Translations under genes and position numbers: made by a program
In this document: piece by piece, positions 22,270-31,136 of the stretch
How positions within the stretch are numbered: the stretch's first letter is position 1
How the letters are laid out: every line of letters starts with the position of its first letter
NCBI GenBank assembly: GCA_028689735.1
Contig: JAQVCP010000015.1
Coordinates: 1 to 61,770, forward strand
Direction: 5' to 3'
DNA length: 61,770 bases
From: Hespellia sp.
Lineage (GTDB): Bacteria > Bacillota > Clostridia > Lachnospirales > Lachnospiraceae
The notes under the pieces: model-generated
Databases searched by the model: none
What the model was told of the DNA's origin: nothing
Seen by the model: the letters and a program-made list of their open reading frames with translations, nothing else

Positions 22270-23205
22270 CTACCCCAATGTAGGAAGATTGGTAATCATA
22301 GCAGCTGCATCCAGCTCTTCGATGATTGGATCGAAATCTAAGTGGCATACATAGAATCTCTTATCCTGCATGATTGCTTCTTTACCTTCCATTGTCTTTC
22401 TGAGTTTCATATCGTAGGTATTTACCACGATAAGGTTCTTAGGATCTGTGAGGATAATCTTGTCATCGCTCATGGAAGGGCAAGCAACGGTTGGAATATG
22501 AACAGGCTGTGTGTAAACGGACTCAGGAACTGCCCCGCCTTTACCGATAACCTGGTTCATGAGGTAAAGCTCCCACTCCTGTGCTCTCTTAGGAGACATC
22601 ATCCAACGAAGCTTTCCGTTGTTGTACTTGTTAGGCATTTTCTGAAGTGTTTTGTAGAAAATGTCGAGTGTCATGGTGGATTCAGAAGTAGCATCGAATA
22701 CATGGCCGCCATTGTTGATCTGCTTAATCCAACCATCGTTGAGTTTAAGGAAATCATAATCAGTAGCAGTGCTCTCGGTTGCTTCATTGCCGTTGAGGTA
22801 CAAATCCTCAAGGTCAACACCAAGCTGAGTAGTCATCAGATTTGTGATGATAGCTTCCAACTGCTGTCCTTCGATGTTCTCGCGAAGAGTTTCTTCGGTA
22901 ACTTCCCAAGGCAAACGAATAGCTTTACAAGCATACTCGATTACGCTGGTTGTTACATTTGCTCTGTAACCATCGTCAGTATTCTCGGTTTTACCTCTGA
23001 GGATTCGAGATGCGATACCGATTTTATCGATCTCACCGCTTTTTGCGGTTCTCATTACGTGTCTTACCAGCGGGCCCAGGTTGGTTGCCTCGAATGTCTG
23101 CTGGATAAATTTTCTTGCCTGCTCTGGGTTTAAGTTACCATGTGCAAGGCTGCCAGTTGTGATAGTTGAACCAGCTTTGTTGATGATCTGTGCGTTACTA
23201 GGCAT
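22270..23205 (-). CDS. Major capsid protein (XkdG/YqbE family)
   Basis: This 311-residue protein is the HK97-fold coat protein of the PBSX type: ARKFIQQTFEATNLGPLVRH (about 30-49), IEYACKAIRLPWEVTEETLREN (split: RLPWEVTEETLRENIEGQQL) and RWMMSPKRAQEWELYLMNQV. It is preceded by the XkdF-like protease/scaffold gene and followed by neck genes, the usual order. Confidence 0.92.
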   Translation of the reverse strand: MPSNAQIINKAGSTITTGSLAHGNLNPEQARKFIQQTFEATNLGPLVRHVMRTAKSGEIDKIGIASRILRGKTENTDDGYRANVTTSVIEYACKAIRLPWEVTEETLRENIEGQQLEAIITNLMTTQLGVDLEDLYLNGNEATESTATDYDFLKLNDGWIKQINNGGHVFDATSESTMTLDIFYKTLQKMPNKYNNGKLRWMMSPKRAQEWELYLMNQVIGKGGAVPESVYTQPVHIPTVACPSMSDDKIILTDPKNLIVVNTYDMKLRKTMEGKEAIMQDKRFYVCHLDFDPIIEELDAAAMITNLPTLG

Positions 23206-23228
23206 AATTTTAATCCTCCTTTTCTCTC

Positions 23229-24572
23229 TTAAAACATACCGGCCATAAAATGTGGCTCTTCACTCTTAGTTACTTCTTTACCGGATTCTCCATTGAGATT
23301 TCCAGGCAATGCTCTGCTCTTCATGAGAGGCTCAAGTGCTTTGGTAACAGGTTCCATTGCCTTTGCAATTTCCTCTCCTACCATTTTTGCAACGCTTTCA
23401 GCTGTAACAGCTTCTGGTGCTGCCGGTTCTGTTGGCTCTGGTGTACCATCACCTGCAGGTGTTCCTGCTTCTCCGCCTACTGATTTTGCAATAGCGGTCA
23501 GTTGTTCCGTGATTGGATTCATGGCTTTTGCCACTTCTTCTCCAACGAGTTTCTGAACTTCTTCTTTGTTCATGTCAACATCCTCCTTCTTCGTGACTGT
23601 GTTATTATTGTTAGATTCCTCTGTATCCGTTTCGAATCCGGAAAGGAATTCTGACAAACTTGTGCTAATCCCCTTGAGCGTTTCAAGGTTCTTGGTGCTA
23701 AGGCTCTTTCCTGCCTTTACGACAGGTGCCGGTGCCTCTTTTGCAGCTTTCTCCAATGACTTAATGATGCTACCGTTCGATGTGAGCAGTTGCGTCACAA
23801 TATCATTGAAGTCGGTAAGTGCATCTGCAATCGTGGATTCGTCGGAGTTATATCCCCATTCCCACGTCCCGGTTTCTGGATTGTAATAGTTTCCCTCCAG
23901 TGTGCTTCTGAGTGCGTACCATGCAGAATAGAAATTATCTTCCTTTACTCTTCGAACAAAATTGTTCTTCATGGCACCTTTCTCGACTACTTCCATTCCG
24001 AGTGCTTTGGCCAGCTTTTTCAGAATGCCTTTCGGCTCTTCTGATTTCTCAATAGTGCTTAGGTCTACATCTTCTTCCGAATAGGTACCCATACCGCCCA
24101 TGGAGAATCCTGTGATATCTCCCTTCTGGATGGAATCCCAAACTTCGTCATCTGTAACTTCCATGGTCATTAACCATGTGCCCTTCTTGATTGCCTCGCC
24201 TTCAATTTCCATATCGCTTTTAGCCACAAACGATTCAACTACTTCACAGCCTTCAGCTTTCTCAAAGCAGTGCTGCACATCAACTGATCCATCGTTCTTC
24301 ATGAACCAGTGTGCCGCCTTTGCAATTTCATCCTCGGTCATATAGTTGCCCTGTGTGTCTTCTACCATGGGTTCATATACAATGCCTGTGACAAAATGGC
24401 TGTCAGCATCGGCTTTTAAGATTCTGCCGAACGACTGAAATTGAGCATTGGTGGAGCCGTCTGCAGCTTTCGTGATAAGGAACTGCTTCTTATTCGCAGC
24501 CTTGTCAACGAGTGATACGAAATTGATTTTTGCATTACTGATTGCGGTTGCTTTCGCAATACTTTTTGGCAT
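23229..24572 (-). CDS. XkdF-like prohead protease with C-terminal scaffold
   Basis: This 447-residue protein starts with an XkdF-like peptidase domain (about residues 1-170): INFVSLVDKAANKKQFLITK, GIVYEPMVEDTQGNYMTEDE and ITGFSMGG. The long helical, Glu- and Lys-rich C-terminal half (from about residue 320) with repeated LVGEEVAKAMNPITEQL-type segments is the expected scaffold. The protease should remove the scaffold during head maturation. Two other strong ribosome-binding sites lie in the 100 bp upstream. Confidence 0.87.
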   Translation of the reverse strand: MPKSIAKATAISNAKINFVSLVDKAANKKQFLITKAADGSTNAQFQSFGRILKADADSHFVTGIVYEPMVEDTQGNYMTEDEIAKAAHWFMKNDGSVDVQHCFEKAEGCEVVESFVAKSDMEIEGEAIKKGTWLMTMEVTDDEVWDSIQKGDITGFSMGGMGTYSEEDVDLSTIEKSEEPKGILKKLAKALGMEVVEKGAMKNNFVRRVKEDNFYSAWYALRSTLEGNYYNPETGTWEWGYNSDESTIADALTDFNDIVTQLLTSNGSIIKSLEKAAKEAPAPVVKAGKSLSTKNLETLKGISTSLSEFLSGFETDTEESNNNNTVTKKEDVDMNKEEVQKLVGEEVAKAMNPITEQLTAIAKSVGGEAGTPAGDGTPEPTEPAAPEAVTAESVAKMVGEEIAKAMEPVTKALEPLMKSRALPGNLNGESGKEVTKSEEPHFMAGMF

Positions 24573-24637
24573 TTCTCTTTACCTCCTTCTTAGACTACTG
24601 TTTAACGGACAGCTCCGAGATAATTGGATCACCTCCT

Positions 24638-24670
24638 TCAGCGAGCACGGGTTTCAAAAATCTTACGCAT
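24638..24670 (-). CDS. Possible 10-residue leader peptide
   Basis: ATG at 24670 follows AAAGGAGG and opens a 10-codon frame (MRKIFETRAR, stop). Its end overlaps AAGGAGGTGATCC (24638-24626), a 13-base match to the 16S rRNA anti-Shine-Dalgarno end, after which no standard start codon follows closely. A leader or coupling role for the protease gene is possible. Support is the ribosome-binding site only. Confidence 0.25.
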   Translation of the reverse strand: MRKIFETRAR

Positions 24671-24697
24671 ATGAGACCTCCTTTCTGAAAAATGGCA

Positions 24698-24723
24698 ATA
24701 AAAAAAGCACCCAATAGGATGCT
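24698..24723 (-). terminator. Hairpin with T-run between portal-side and capsid genes
   Basis: AGCATCC-TATT-GGGTGCT (one wobble) is followed on the minus strand by TTTTTTTATT, a compact rho-independent terminator. It lies 30 bp after the small gene ending at 24754, so it probably attenuates expression between the head-morphogenesis gene and the capsid genes. Confidence 0.7.
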
Positions 24724-24753
24724 CATGCTTCCTCTGGATGCTAATTTCCGATT

Positions 24754-24912
24754 TTATTCTTCTTCAAACATATCTGATTCAACATCGTTCTCTTTTTGAA
24801 CGATATCATCAAACAATGCCTGTTCTTCCTCTGTAAGTTCTTTTATGGCAGTCAGTTTGCCATCGATGTATGCAATTTTATCTTTCAATTCCAACGGAAA
24901 AGTCATTAACAT
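24754..24912 (-). CDS. 52-residue acidic phage protein
   Basis: The ATG at 24912 follows GGAGTGA. The 52-residue product is acidic and helical (LKDKIAYIDGKLTAIKELTE; ends DMFEEE) and fills most of the 350-bp gap between the MuF-like and protease genes. The helical-acidic pattern resembles small head-associated or inhibitor-like proteins encoded after MuF genes. If the MuF C-terminus is a toxin, this is the best candidate for its immunity protein, by position only. Confidence 0.55.
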   Translation of the reverse strand: MLMTFPLELKDKIAYIDGKLTAIKELTEEEQALFDDIVQKENDVESDMFEEE

Positions 24913-24923
24913 AACTGTCACTC

Positions 24924-26573
24924 CTATCTGCTATTGAATAATTCAGTGGTTACCTTCGCCAGCTTATTTTTCCTGCTGGATGATACTGCTTCTGCCACGA
25001 ATTCATCAGCGTTTTTTGTTGCTTGTAATCCAAGCTTCTTCTGAATTATACCACCATCATCAGTCAATTTGCAAGCTTTCAAGGCTTCTGCCTTTATAGA
25101 TTCGCAGAAATCCATGTTTTTTATAGACTGCCATGCCTCATCAACGGATGAAGCACCATTTATAGCCTTCTGGTAGGACATCATGTGTGTCATTTCGTGT
25201 TTCAAGATGCCATACACACCTTTCTTCGGGCTCCAGGTACCAGCTGCTACCTGCTGTGATATCATTTTATCAATTGCCTTTGTGTCAGCAAAATAGGTTG
25301 TTGAAAGCCGAAGCTTCGTTCTTATCTGGTCGCCTTTTTTGATTATCTTCGCAGATGCAACATCATTTATTTTGTCCGTGAACTCTATTTCATCAATAAA
25401 CCCTTCCAACTCTGGATATTCTTTATATATCCTCTGCATTGCTCTATTGACCTTATTCACAGATTTTATGTCCTGTTTGGTATAATTTGTCTTGCTAACT
25501 CCAAGATGCGATTTCGCCCATGAATCAGCTGCTTTCGTGTTCGTGTGAGATATAGGTCTTTCAACACTTTCCTCATACTCTTCAATTCCAGCTTTGGCCC
25601 TGTTCTTTTTGTTCGCTTCCTTGGCCCATTCTCCATTATCGCTTTGCAATGCCTCTTCCTGCAATGCTTTTCGCTCTTCCAGAGACAATCCAAGAACATC
25701 TTTGTTCGGAACACCGCGGTGTATGCAATGGCAGTTAACACTTTCTGAAGCAGGCAGTATGGAATCTCTCGGATACATCGGATAATAAGTATTTCCATCT
25801 CGTCCAATGAGGACGAATGGGTCTGACTTCGGAACGATCTGTCCATCCATGGCCACATGATTCGGTCTTGGTTGGTTTTTGTGTGCCCCTGTGTGTCTCC
25901 ATTCCTTTTCATCACAAGCCGGACTCTGCTGAATGGATTCTTCTCTCGCAACACTGTGAGCTCTCAGGACCTCTGTAACCGCAACTCTTTTAGCTTGGTA
26001 ATATTCGTTCCTCCAACCACCTTCACGTATCTTCCTGGTCAAATCTGCAATGCTAGAGCCATCAGAAATACTGTTTTCTATCAGTGAAGTCATCTGCTGA
26101 TGTGTACTAACACGCATCAGTTCTCCAAGTTGTCCGCTCCATGACTGTATCCAATTCGAAGTCCTACTCCTTAGAGCCTCTACCACTAATTCTCCGTCAG
26201 ACTGCTCCATATAGATTGATGCAAGATTTGGTATTTCAACCTCATACATCTTTTCGGCAGTATCAGCAACATCGAACTGTATCGTATCAGCCGCAAGAAG
26301 TGTGGCCACTCTCGCCTTCAGCTCGTCTGCATCTACATTGTCTTTCTCAGCATCGTCCAACGTGCTAAGTAATTCAGCAGTCTGATTTTCGAGCGATTCA
26401 GCAATTTGCTCCTCAAAAGAGTTTGCTACAGACACTGTATGATCTGGCTCTGCAAACCCTTCTGCGTCCAAAGTGTCCTTCAGATCATCATCCGCTTTTG
26501 CGAGATACAAGTCTATTGCATCACAGATGCCGTCTGCATTGGAAATAACCGCCTTTGCAAATTCATCCATCAT
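24924..26573 (-). CDS. MuF-like head morphogenesis protein with zincin-like C-terminus
   Basis: The N-terminal two-thirds fit the Mu gpF/SPP1 gp7 head protein: QAKRVAVTEVLRAHSVAREE (about 194-213), WRHTGAHKNQPRPNHVAMDG (about 235-254) and ESVNCHCIHR (about 287-296). Residues about 350-549 are an added domain with a zinc-peptidase HExxH motif, GILKHEMTHMM (H459, E460, H463), and a likely third ligand in EFVAEAVSS near the end. MuF proteins with exchangeable C-terminal toxin or enzyme domains are known in temperate phages. The protein would be packaged in the capsid and ejected with DNA. The gene overlaps the portal gene by 4 bp. Confidence 0.88.
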   Translation of the reverse strand: MMDEFAKAVISNADGICDAIDLYLAKADDDLKDTLDAEGFAEPDHTVSVANSFEEQIAESLENQTAELLSTLDDAEKDNVDADELKARVATLLAADTIQFDVADTAEKMYEVEIPNLASIYMEQSDGELVVEALRSRTSNWIQSWSGQLGELMRVSTHQQMTSLIENSISDGSSIADLTRKIREGGWRNEYYQAKRVAVTEVLRAHSVAREESIQQSPACDEKEWRHTGAHKNQPRPNHVAMDGQIVPKSDPFVLIGRDGNTYYPMYPRDSILPASESVNCHCIHRGVPNKDVLGLSLEERKALQEEALQSDNGEWAKEANKKNRAKAGIEEYEESVERPISHTNTKAADSWAKSHLGVSKTNYTKQDIKSVNKVNRAMQRIYKEYPELEGFIDEIEFTDKINDVASAKIIKKGDQIRTKLRLSTTYFADTKAIDKMISQQVAAGTWSPKKGVYGILKHEMTHMMSYQKAINGASSVDEAWQSIKNMDFCESIKAEALKACKLTDDGGIIQKKLGLQATKNADEFVAEAVSSSRKNKLAKVTTELFNSR

Positions 26574-28186
26574 TCTGCCCCCTTCCGGTATTCAACGAGA
26601 GCCTTTCTGATTTGTTTCATCACTGCAAGCACGGATTCATCATCCTCGGCAGCTTTCTTAATCTTCTCGTCCACCTGTTGAAGAAGTGGATCCGTAACCT
26701 GTTGCTGTGGAGCAGACTTCAAATACTGTAATGGAATATCTCCCCATTCTTCTGGATAATCTTCCATTCCGTCCTTACCAAGCGTCTTGTACGTAAGCTC
26801 TTTGGCCACATTCGGAGACATGCCGCCTGCACGTTCTGTGACATTAAGAATCTTCTGAATATCATCTGGATTCGTGATATCCGGCTCCTCGAAAAATGCC
26901 TCTACATAGCGGTTTTGGTATCCGTTCAGCAGTTTGTTATTCACTAACCACGCAAGAGATGTTCTCTCCGGCTGGAATACTTGCTTCTCAGTTACCTCCA
27001 TGGCCGTCTGTGCTGTTGCCCTATTAAAGTCTGTCGTATATCCAACGTATAGGTCCGGCAACAGGAAGGAGGATTGTGTCTTCTTTCTTCCGTTCTCTTG
27101 GTACTCCTGGAATAATTCGTCTTTCTGAAGGATTCCGGCCAGGTCTTTGATTTCGATTTCTGGCTGTTTGCTTTCTTCGAATCCAGCTGTGACTTCCTTA
27201 TTCTCGGTTTCAAGAACCATGAAGGAATGCTGACCAGCCTCTCCCTTTATCTCATTCATGTAGCTTTTCAGCTTGTTGAACGATTCATCAGATAGTGTGC
27301 CGCCCTTTACCACGATCATAAGCGGTGTGTGACGTCCTTGTCTGAAATAGTTGTTGTTCAGAACTTCCGCTCTCCTGTTTCCATCGACAGTGAGCACCTG
27401 GCCAATCCATCTAACCTCTCCATATGGCATGCTGCCAATCTTGAAGTCTATGATTTCATTTGCCTGATTATCGATATCCGGAATCTCGTCTTCTTCCGAC
27501 ATTTCATCGACATAGTAACCGGTTCGTTTGTCCATCGTTCTGGGGTCGCCAAACTCCTTGAAGTATACAGTCTTTCCGGCTACGTTCTGCCGGAACTTTC
27601 GGAACTTCTTCTTTCTGGTAACCTTCTCGCCCTTGTAGAAATACTCGGTATCGATATACGGCTCCAGCGGATATGTCATGTCTATGGACGGAGTATCAAT
27701 AATGAACTCTAGCTGCACAACGTTTCCTTTCAAATCTCTGATAACTTCACAGTAAGATATTCCGTATGTCTCCCTGTCACGGATAACATTCTCGAATACC
27801 TCTTTGGTCATGGTGTCCATATTCAGTAGAGCAATTATCTGTTTCATACGATTCCACTCTGTCTTCATTTCAGTGGTTTCATCGTCATAGTCATCCATAT
27901 ATCGCACATTTATGCCAAATCCGGCAATATTGCTCTTATATGCCTTGATGCACTGCGGGAGAATCGTGGAATCATCCACCAGCATCTTCAACCCTCGCAT
28001 ATCTATAGGGTGTGATATCCATTCAGAAGCATTTGCTGCATTCTCTCTGCTCAGCTGCTCCGACTTGTCAGACTTTTCAATAGGTTTCTGATTATTGAAC
28101 ACCGTAATCGTTGGTTCGTAGTCATCAGCCTTTACAACTCTAACTCCTACTTCCTTTGGTGGAGCAGACTTCTTATCATTTTCCAT
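26570..28186 (-). CDS. Portal protein (XkdE/PBSX family)
   Basis: The 538-residue product matches the PBSX-type portal: WISHPIDMRGLKMLVDDSTI (about 56-75), RDRETYGISYCEVIRDLKGN (about 152-171), and the C-terminal part SSFLLPDLYVGYTTDFNRAT with TAMEVTEKQVFQPER. Portals form the dodecameric ring through which DNA is packaged. The terminase gene is immediately upstream and overlaps by 11 bp. Confidence 0.92.
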   Translation of the reverse strand: MENDKKSAPPKEVGVRVVKADDYEPTITVFNNQKPIEKSDKSEQLSRENAANASEWISHPIDMRGLKMLVDDSTILPQCIKAYKSNIAGFGINVRYMDDYDDETTEMKTEWNRMKQIIALLNMDTMTKEVFENVIRDRETYGISYCEVIRDLKGNVVQLEFIIDTPSIDMTYPLEPYIDTEYFYKGEKVTRKKKFRKFRQNVAGKTVYFKEFGDPRTMDKRTGYYVDEMSEEDEIPDIDNQANEIIDFKIGSMPYGEVRWIGQVLTVDGNRRAEVLNNNYFRQGRHTPLMIVVKGGTLSDESFNKLKSYMNEIKGEAGQHSFMVLETENKEVTAGFEESKQPEIEIKDLAGILQKDELFQEYQENGRKKTQSSFLLPDLYVGYTTDFNRATAQTAMEVTEKQVFQPERTSLAWLVNNKLLNGYQNRYVEAFFEEPDITNPDDIQKILNVTERAGGMSPNVAKELTYKTLGKDGMEDYPEEWGDIPLQYLKSAPQQQVTDPLLQQVDEKIKKAAEDDESVLAVMKQIRKALVEYRKGAE

Positions 28187-29669
28187 TCTTAGCAGTTCCT
28201 CCTTTCTTTTTTTGATTTACCGGAAGGCACACGAGTAAGATACAATCACCTTCATCCGGTGACGATAATCCTCTCTCTTTCATATCCTTCTTGCTTTCTA
28301 CCTGTATCTTTCCATCACTTCGGAACGAATACTTCCTGCACGAAAGCTGGCCAACAAGGTCGTTATCGTCTGGAAGCACTATCTCCGGCTTATGTGCTTT
28401 ACCCTCATCATCGTAAGGGGCAATCAAGTCCTTTACTACACCCATCATGAATGTAGTGCTGTCATAGTAGTGTTTGTGCTTTATCTGCTGTCCAAAGTTC
28501 ACAGGTATTATCACCATATCCTCATATGTCTTAGGGTCTGAACGTTTGAAGCTTTTCAGCTGATCAACAACTCCACCACCAACACCGCCATCATCCACCT
28601 TGACCGCTATTTGCTCTTTGTATTTGTAATGCTCTTTCAAGTGCCTGTATAATTCAGCGATATTTCCAGCTGTCCATGTTGTATCCTGGCCGTTGTATTT
28701 CTTATAAATCTTCACAGCCTCATTCACTCTGTAGCCAATGCAGGTCTTGTCATCGCCGAATCTTGCAACGTCGCATCCAATGGATACTTGGTTTACCCCG
28801 GACACATCCATAGGTTGCAGTTCTCCGGCTTCGTTTCGGTATATTCCCAAGGCTTTCGCAGTATCAGCACTTAATTCAGTGCTTACACTAGTTTCAAGCC
28901 AGGATATCGGCATAAATACATCGTCTTCCTGTTGTGGGAACTCTCCATCTACACGGACACGGACTACATTACTGTCCTTACCGTATTTCCTATCCATCGA
29001 TGCAATATTGTCTTTGTTGGTTCGAGGACTATTTCTGCTCGATACCGTATGGCAGCTGTAGAGATTTCTGTCTGATGTGAATGCGTCATAGAATGTTCCA
29101 GACGTTCTCGTTGGGTTTCCCATCATCAGCAACTTATTGTTCTCTCCAGAAAGGGTACCTACGATTGCTTCCATGATTGGATCTGCGACACCGGATGCTT
29201 CATCTATGATGAACAGCATATTGTCCTCATGGAAACCTTGCATGTTTTCTGGCTTCGTAGCAGTCCTAGCAACGGCAAACCAACGCTTTTCATAGCCAAT
29301 CATGTAAATATATGTCTTTGTCCATTTAAGGAGCATAGGGAGCAAAGGAGACTTATTCATCCACTTTGAAACCTCAGACCACAGTACATCGTTCAGCTGC
29401 TGCTTCGTTGGTGCGGTAGCAACTATTCTCGCATCTGGATAACAGGTAAGGAACCACAATAGGGCACAGGCTTCAACACCTGTCTTTCCTACACCTTGGC
29501 CAGACTTGACAGCTACCTTTGGGTTATCCCTTAAATCATTCAATGCCGATATCTGCCATTCATCAGGCTCAAACATCAGCACTTCTCTACAAAATTGTAC
29601 GGGAGACGCTTTCCACTGCGGAATGGATTCTTCCAAAAAGGCATCTAGCCATTCCATATTCTCATTCAT
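28176..29669 (-). CDS. terL: Terminase large subunit
   Basis: This protein of about 497 residues is the packaging ATPase and nuclease. Walker A is VKSGQGVGKTGVE (about residues 51-63) and Walker B NMLFIIDEAS (about 150-159). C-terminal nuclease Asp residues are in IGCDVARFGDDKT and VDDGGVGGGVVDQL. I use the ATG at 29669, 8 nt after GAGAGG; a GTG at 29678 is also possible. It overlaps the small-subunit gene by 8 bp. Confidence 0.95.
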   Translation of the reverse strand: MNENMEWLDAFLEESIPQWKASPVQFCREVLMFEPDEWQISALNDLRDNPKVAVKSGQGVGKTGVEACALLWFLTCYPDARIVATAPTKQQLNDVLWSEVSKWMNKSPLLPMLLKWTKTYIYMIGYEKRWFAVARTATKPENMQGFHEDNMLFIIDEASGVADPIMEAIVGTLSGENNKLLMMGNPTRTSGTFYDAFTSDRNLYSCHTVSSRNSPRTNKDNIASMDRKYGKDSNVVRVRVDGEFPQQEDDVFMPISWLETSVSTELSADTAKALGIYRNEAGELQPMDVSGVNQVSIGCDVARFGDDKTCIGYRVNEAVKIYKKYNGQDTTWTAGNIAELYRHLKEHYKYKEQIAVKVDDGGVGGGVVDQLKSFKRSDPKTYEDMVIIPVNFGQQIKHKHYYDSTTFMMGVVKDLIAPYDDEGKAHKPEIVLPDDNDLVGQLSCRKYSFRSDGKIQVESKKDMKERGLSSPDEGDCILLVCLPVNQKKKGGTAKNGK

Positions 29670-30513
29670 GGCCATCACCTCTCATGGCTCTAACCTTCTC
29701 CGCCCAAGCACGTACCACATCATTACCGGCGGTACCGCCTGCCAATCTCTGCTTCTCAAGGTGCAGCTTAGCAAGTGCATCAATAGCCTTGGTCTTTTTT
29801 GCCTGCACATTACTCAGTTCCGATTCAAGACGGAGGATAATTTGGTCTTTGTTCTCCGTCTGTGTGGATACATTGTACGAATGTCCCGGCAGTATCTTAT
29901 CTTCTTCAACCTTCTTACGCTGACGTTCCTCATAAAGCTCCTTGTCTGCATCATTATCAAATGACCGCTTCGATTCGCTCCTGGAAGTGTAGCTGATTGC
30001 CACAGGTTGGTCTGAAGACCTATATTTATTTATGGCCTGCATGATTCTTCGCTCACGGACTGAGAACAGCTGTATCTGCTCCAATAGCAGTGCTTCCTCG
30101 TCCTTTGGTATTTCCTCTACAAGCTCTTTCTCTGTATCGTCAAGCACATCCCAATACACAGCTGAATAACCTCCATGCTTAGTGACGTCTGGTGGTGGTT
30201 TAGGGTTAGGATTCCCTCTGCCTCCCTTTGCATTTTGGTTGCCCTTTGGGGCACCTCTCTTTGGTGGAACGCTCCCCTTATTCTTAGTGGAACGCTCCAC
30301 CGGTTTTTTTTTGCCTTCTTTTCCAGATGACGGATGGAGTTTACCTTCCCAGTTGTCCATGGATTTCCACTTGCGAATCTTATTGTCTGGCAGTTTTAGT
30401 TTCTCAGCAATTTCAACCAGTTTGATGTTTCCCTTGCTTTCCAGATATATCTTCTCCGCTTGCTTCCGTTCTTCGCTTCTTTTGTCCGTATCTGGACCTC
30501 TTGGTGTTGGCAT
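29662..30513 (-). CDS. Terminase small subunit (PBSX XtmA-like)
   Basis: From the ATG at 30513 (after GGAGG and GGAGGTC) the 283-residue product begins MPTPRGPDTDKRSEERKQAE, followed by IKLVEIAEKLKLPDNKIRKW, the HTH that recognises the packaging site. A basic low-complexity linker (RGAPKGNQNAKGGRG) and C-terminal helices follow. It is translationally linked to the large subunit. Confidence 0.9.
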   Translation of the reverse strand: MPTPRGPDTDKRSEERKQAEKIYLESKGNIKLVEIAEKLKLPDNKIRKWKSMDNWEGKLHPSSGKEGKKKPVERSTKNKGSVPPKRGAPKGNQNAKGGRGNPNPKPPPDVTKHGGYSAVYWDVLDDTEKELVEEIPKDEEALLLEQIQLFSVRERRIMQAINKYRSSDQPVAISYTSRSESKRSFDNDADKELYEERQRKKVEEDKILPGHSYNVSTQTENKDQIILRLESELSNVQAKKTKAIDALAKLHLEKQRLAGGTAGNDVVRAWAEKVRAMRGDGHE

Positions 30514-30614
30514 TGACCTCCCTCCTATCTGATTTTGATTTGCTTCCGTGTGGGAACGCATAAGAGAGAGCGAAGACCTTTCCCCGCTCTCTACGAATAT
30601 CACTCGTTATAACA

Positions 30615-31136
30615 TTAAATCTTTGTTATAAATTCCGCATTTGAGTAGTTTTCGCGACCTTTTACCATCATCTTCAAGAAGTCATCTTTGGAGAAGTCTG
30701 ACAGTCTGAATATCTCCTCTGGTCGCATACCCAGCTGCTTCCCTATTTCCTCCACCGTCTTTCCCTCTCCCATGAGTTCTTTCACAATGGCTTTCATAGG
30801 CTCTAACAGGTGAGTACCTCTTGCCCTGTTGTGTGTTACGGTACCGTAAATATCTCCTGCTTTGTCATCATGCCGCACTACTACGACAGGTACCTTCCCG
30901 TCAAGCTTCGACAGAAGAGGCTCCTGCCCTGCTACTGTCCATCTGTGGAATCCATCAATAATCGTATAATCAGGACGTACCACTATGGGAAGTGTCCATC
31001 CATTTGTCAGAATAGACTGTGTCAGCAGCTCCAGGTTCTGCTTGGATACCTTATTCGGGTTGTAATCATTCGGTTTCACAATACTACGGTCTACCCACTG
31101 CAATGTGGATAGCGGTTCTTTGATGTTAATCTCCAT
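30615..31136 (-). CDS. ParB/Srx-fold protein (IbrB-like)
   Basis: The ATG at 31136 gives a 173-residue protein with a ParB N-terminal domain: IVKPNDYNPNKVSKQNLELL (about 18-37), TIIDGFHRWTVAGQE (about 57-71, the GxHR nucleotide site) and THNRARGTH. The C-terminal half has an HTH-like helix pair (VEEIGKQLGMRPEEIFRLSD). It is coupled with the PP-loop protein upstream (11-bp overlap), the same pair as IbrA-IbrB of Escherichia coli prophage regions. Its substrate is unknown. Confidence 0.85.
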   Translation of the reverse strand: MEINIKEPLSTLQWVDRSIVKPNDYNPNKVSKQNLELLTQSILTNGWTLPIVVRPDYTIIDGFHRWTVAGQEPLLSKLDGKVPVVVVRHDDKAGDIYGTVTHNRARGTHLLEPMKAIVKELMGEGKTVEEIGKQLGMRPEEIFRLSDFSKDDFLKMMVKGRENYSNAEFITKI

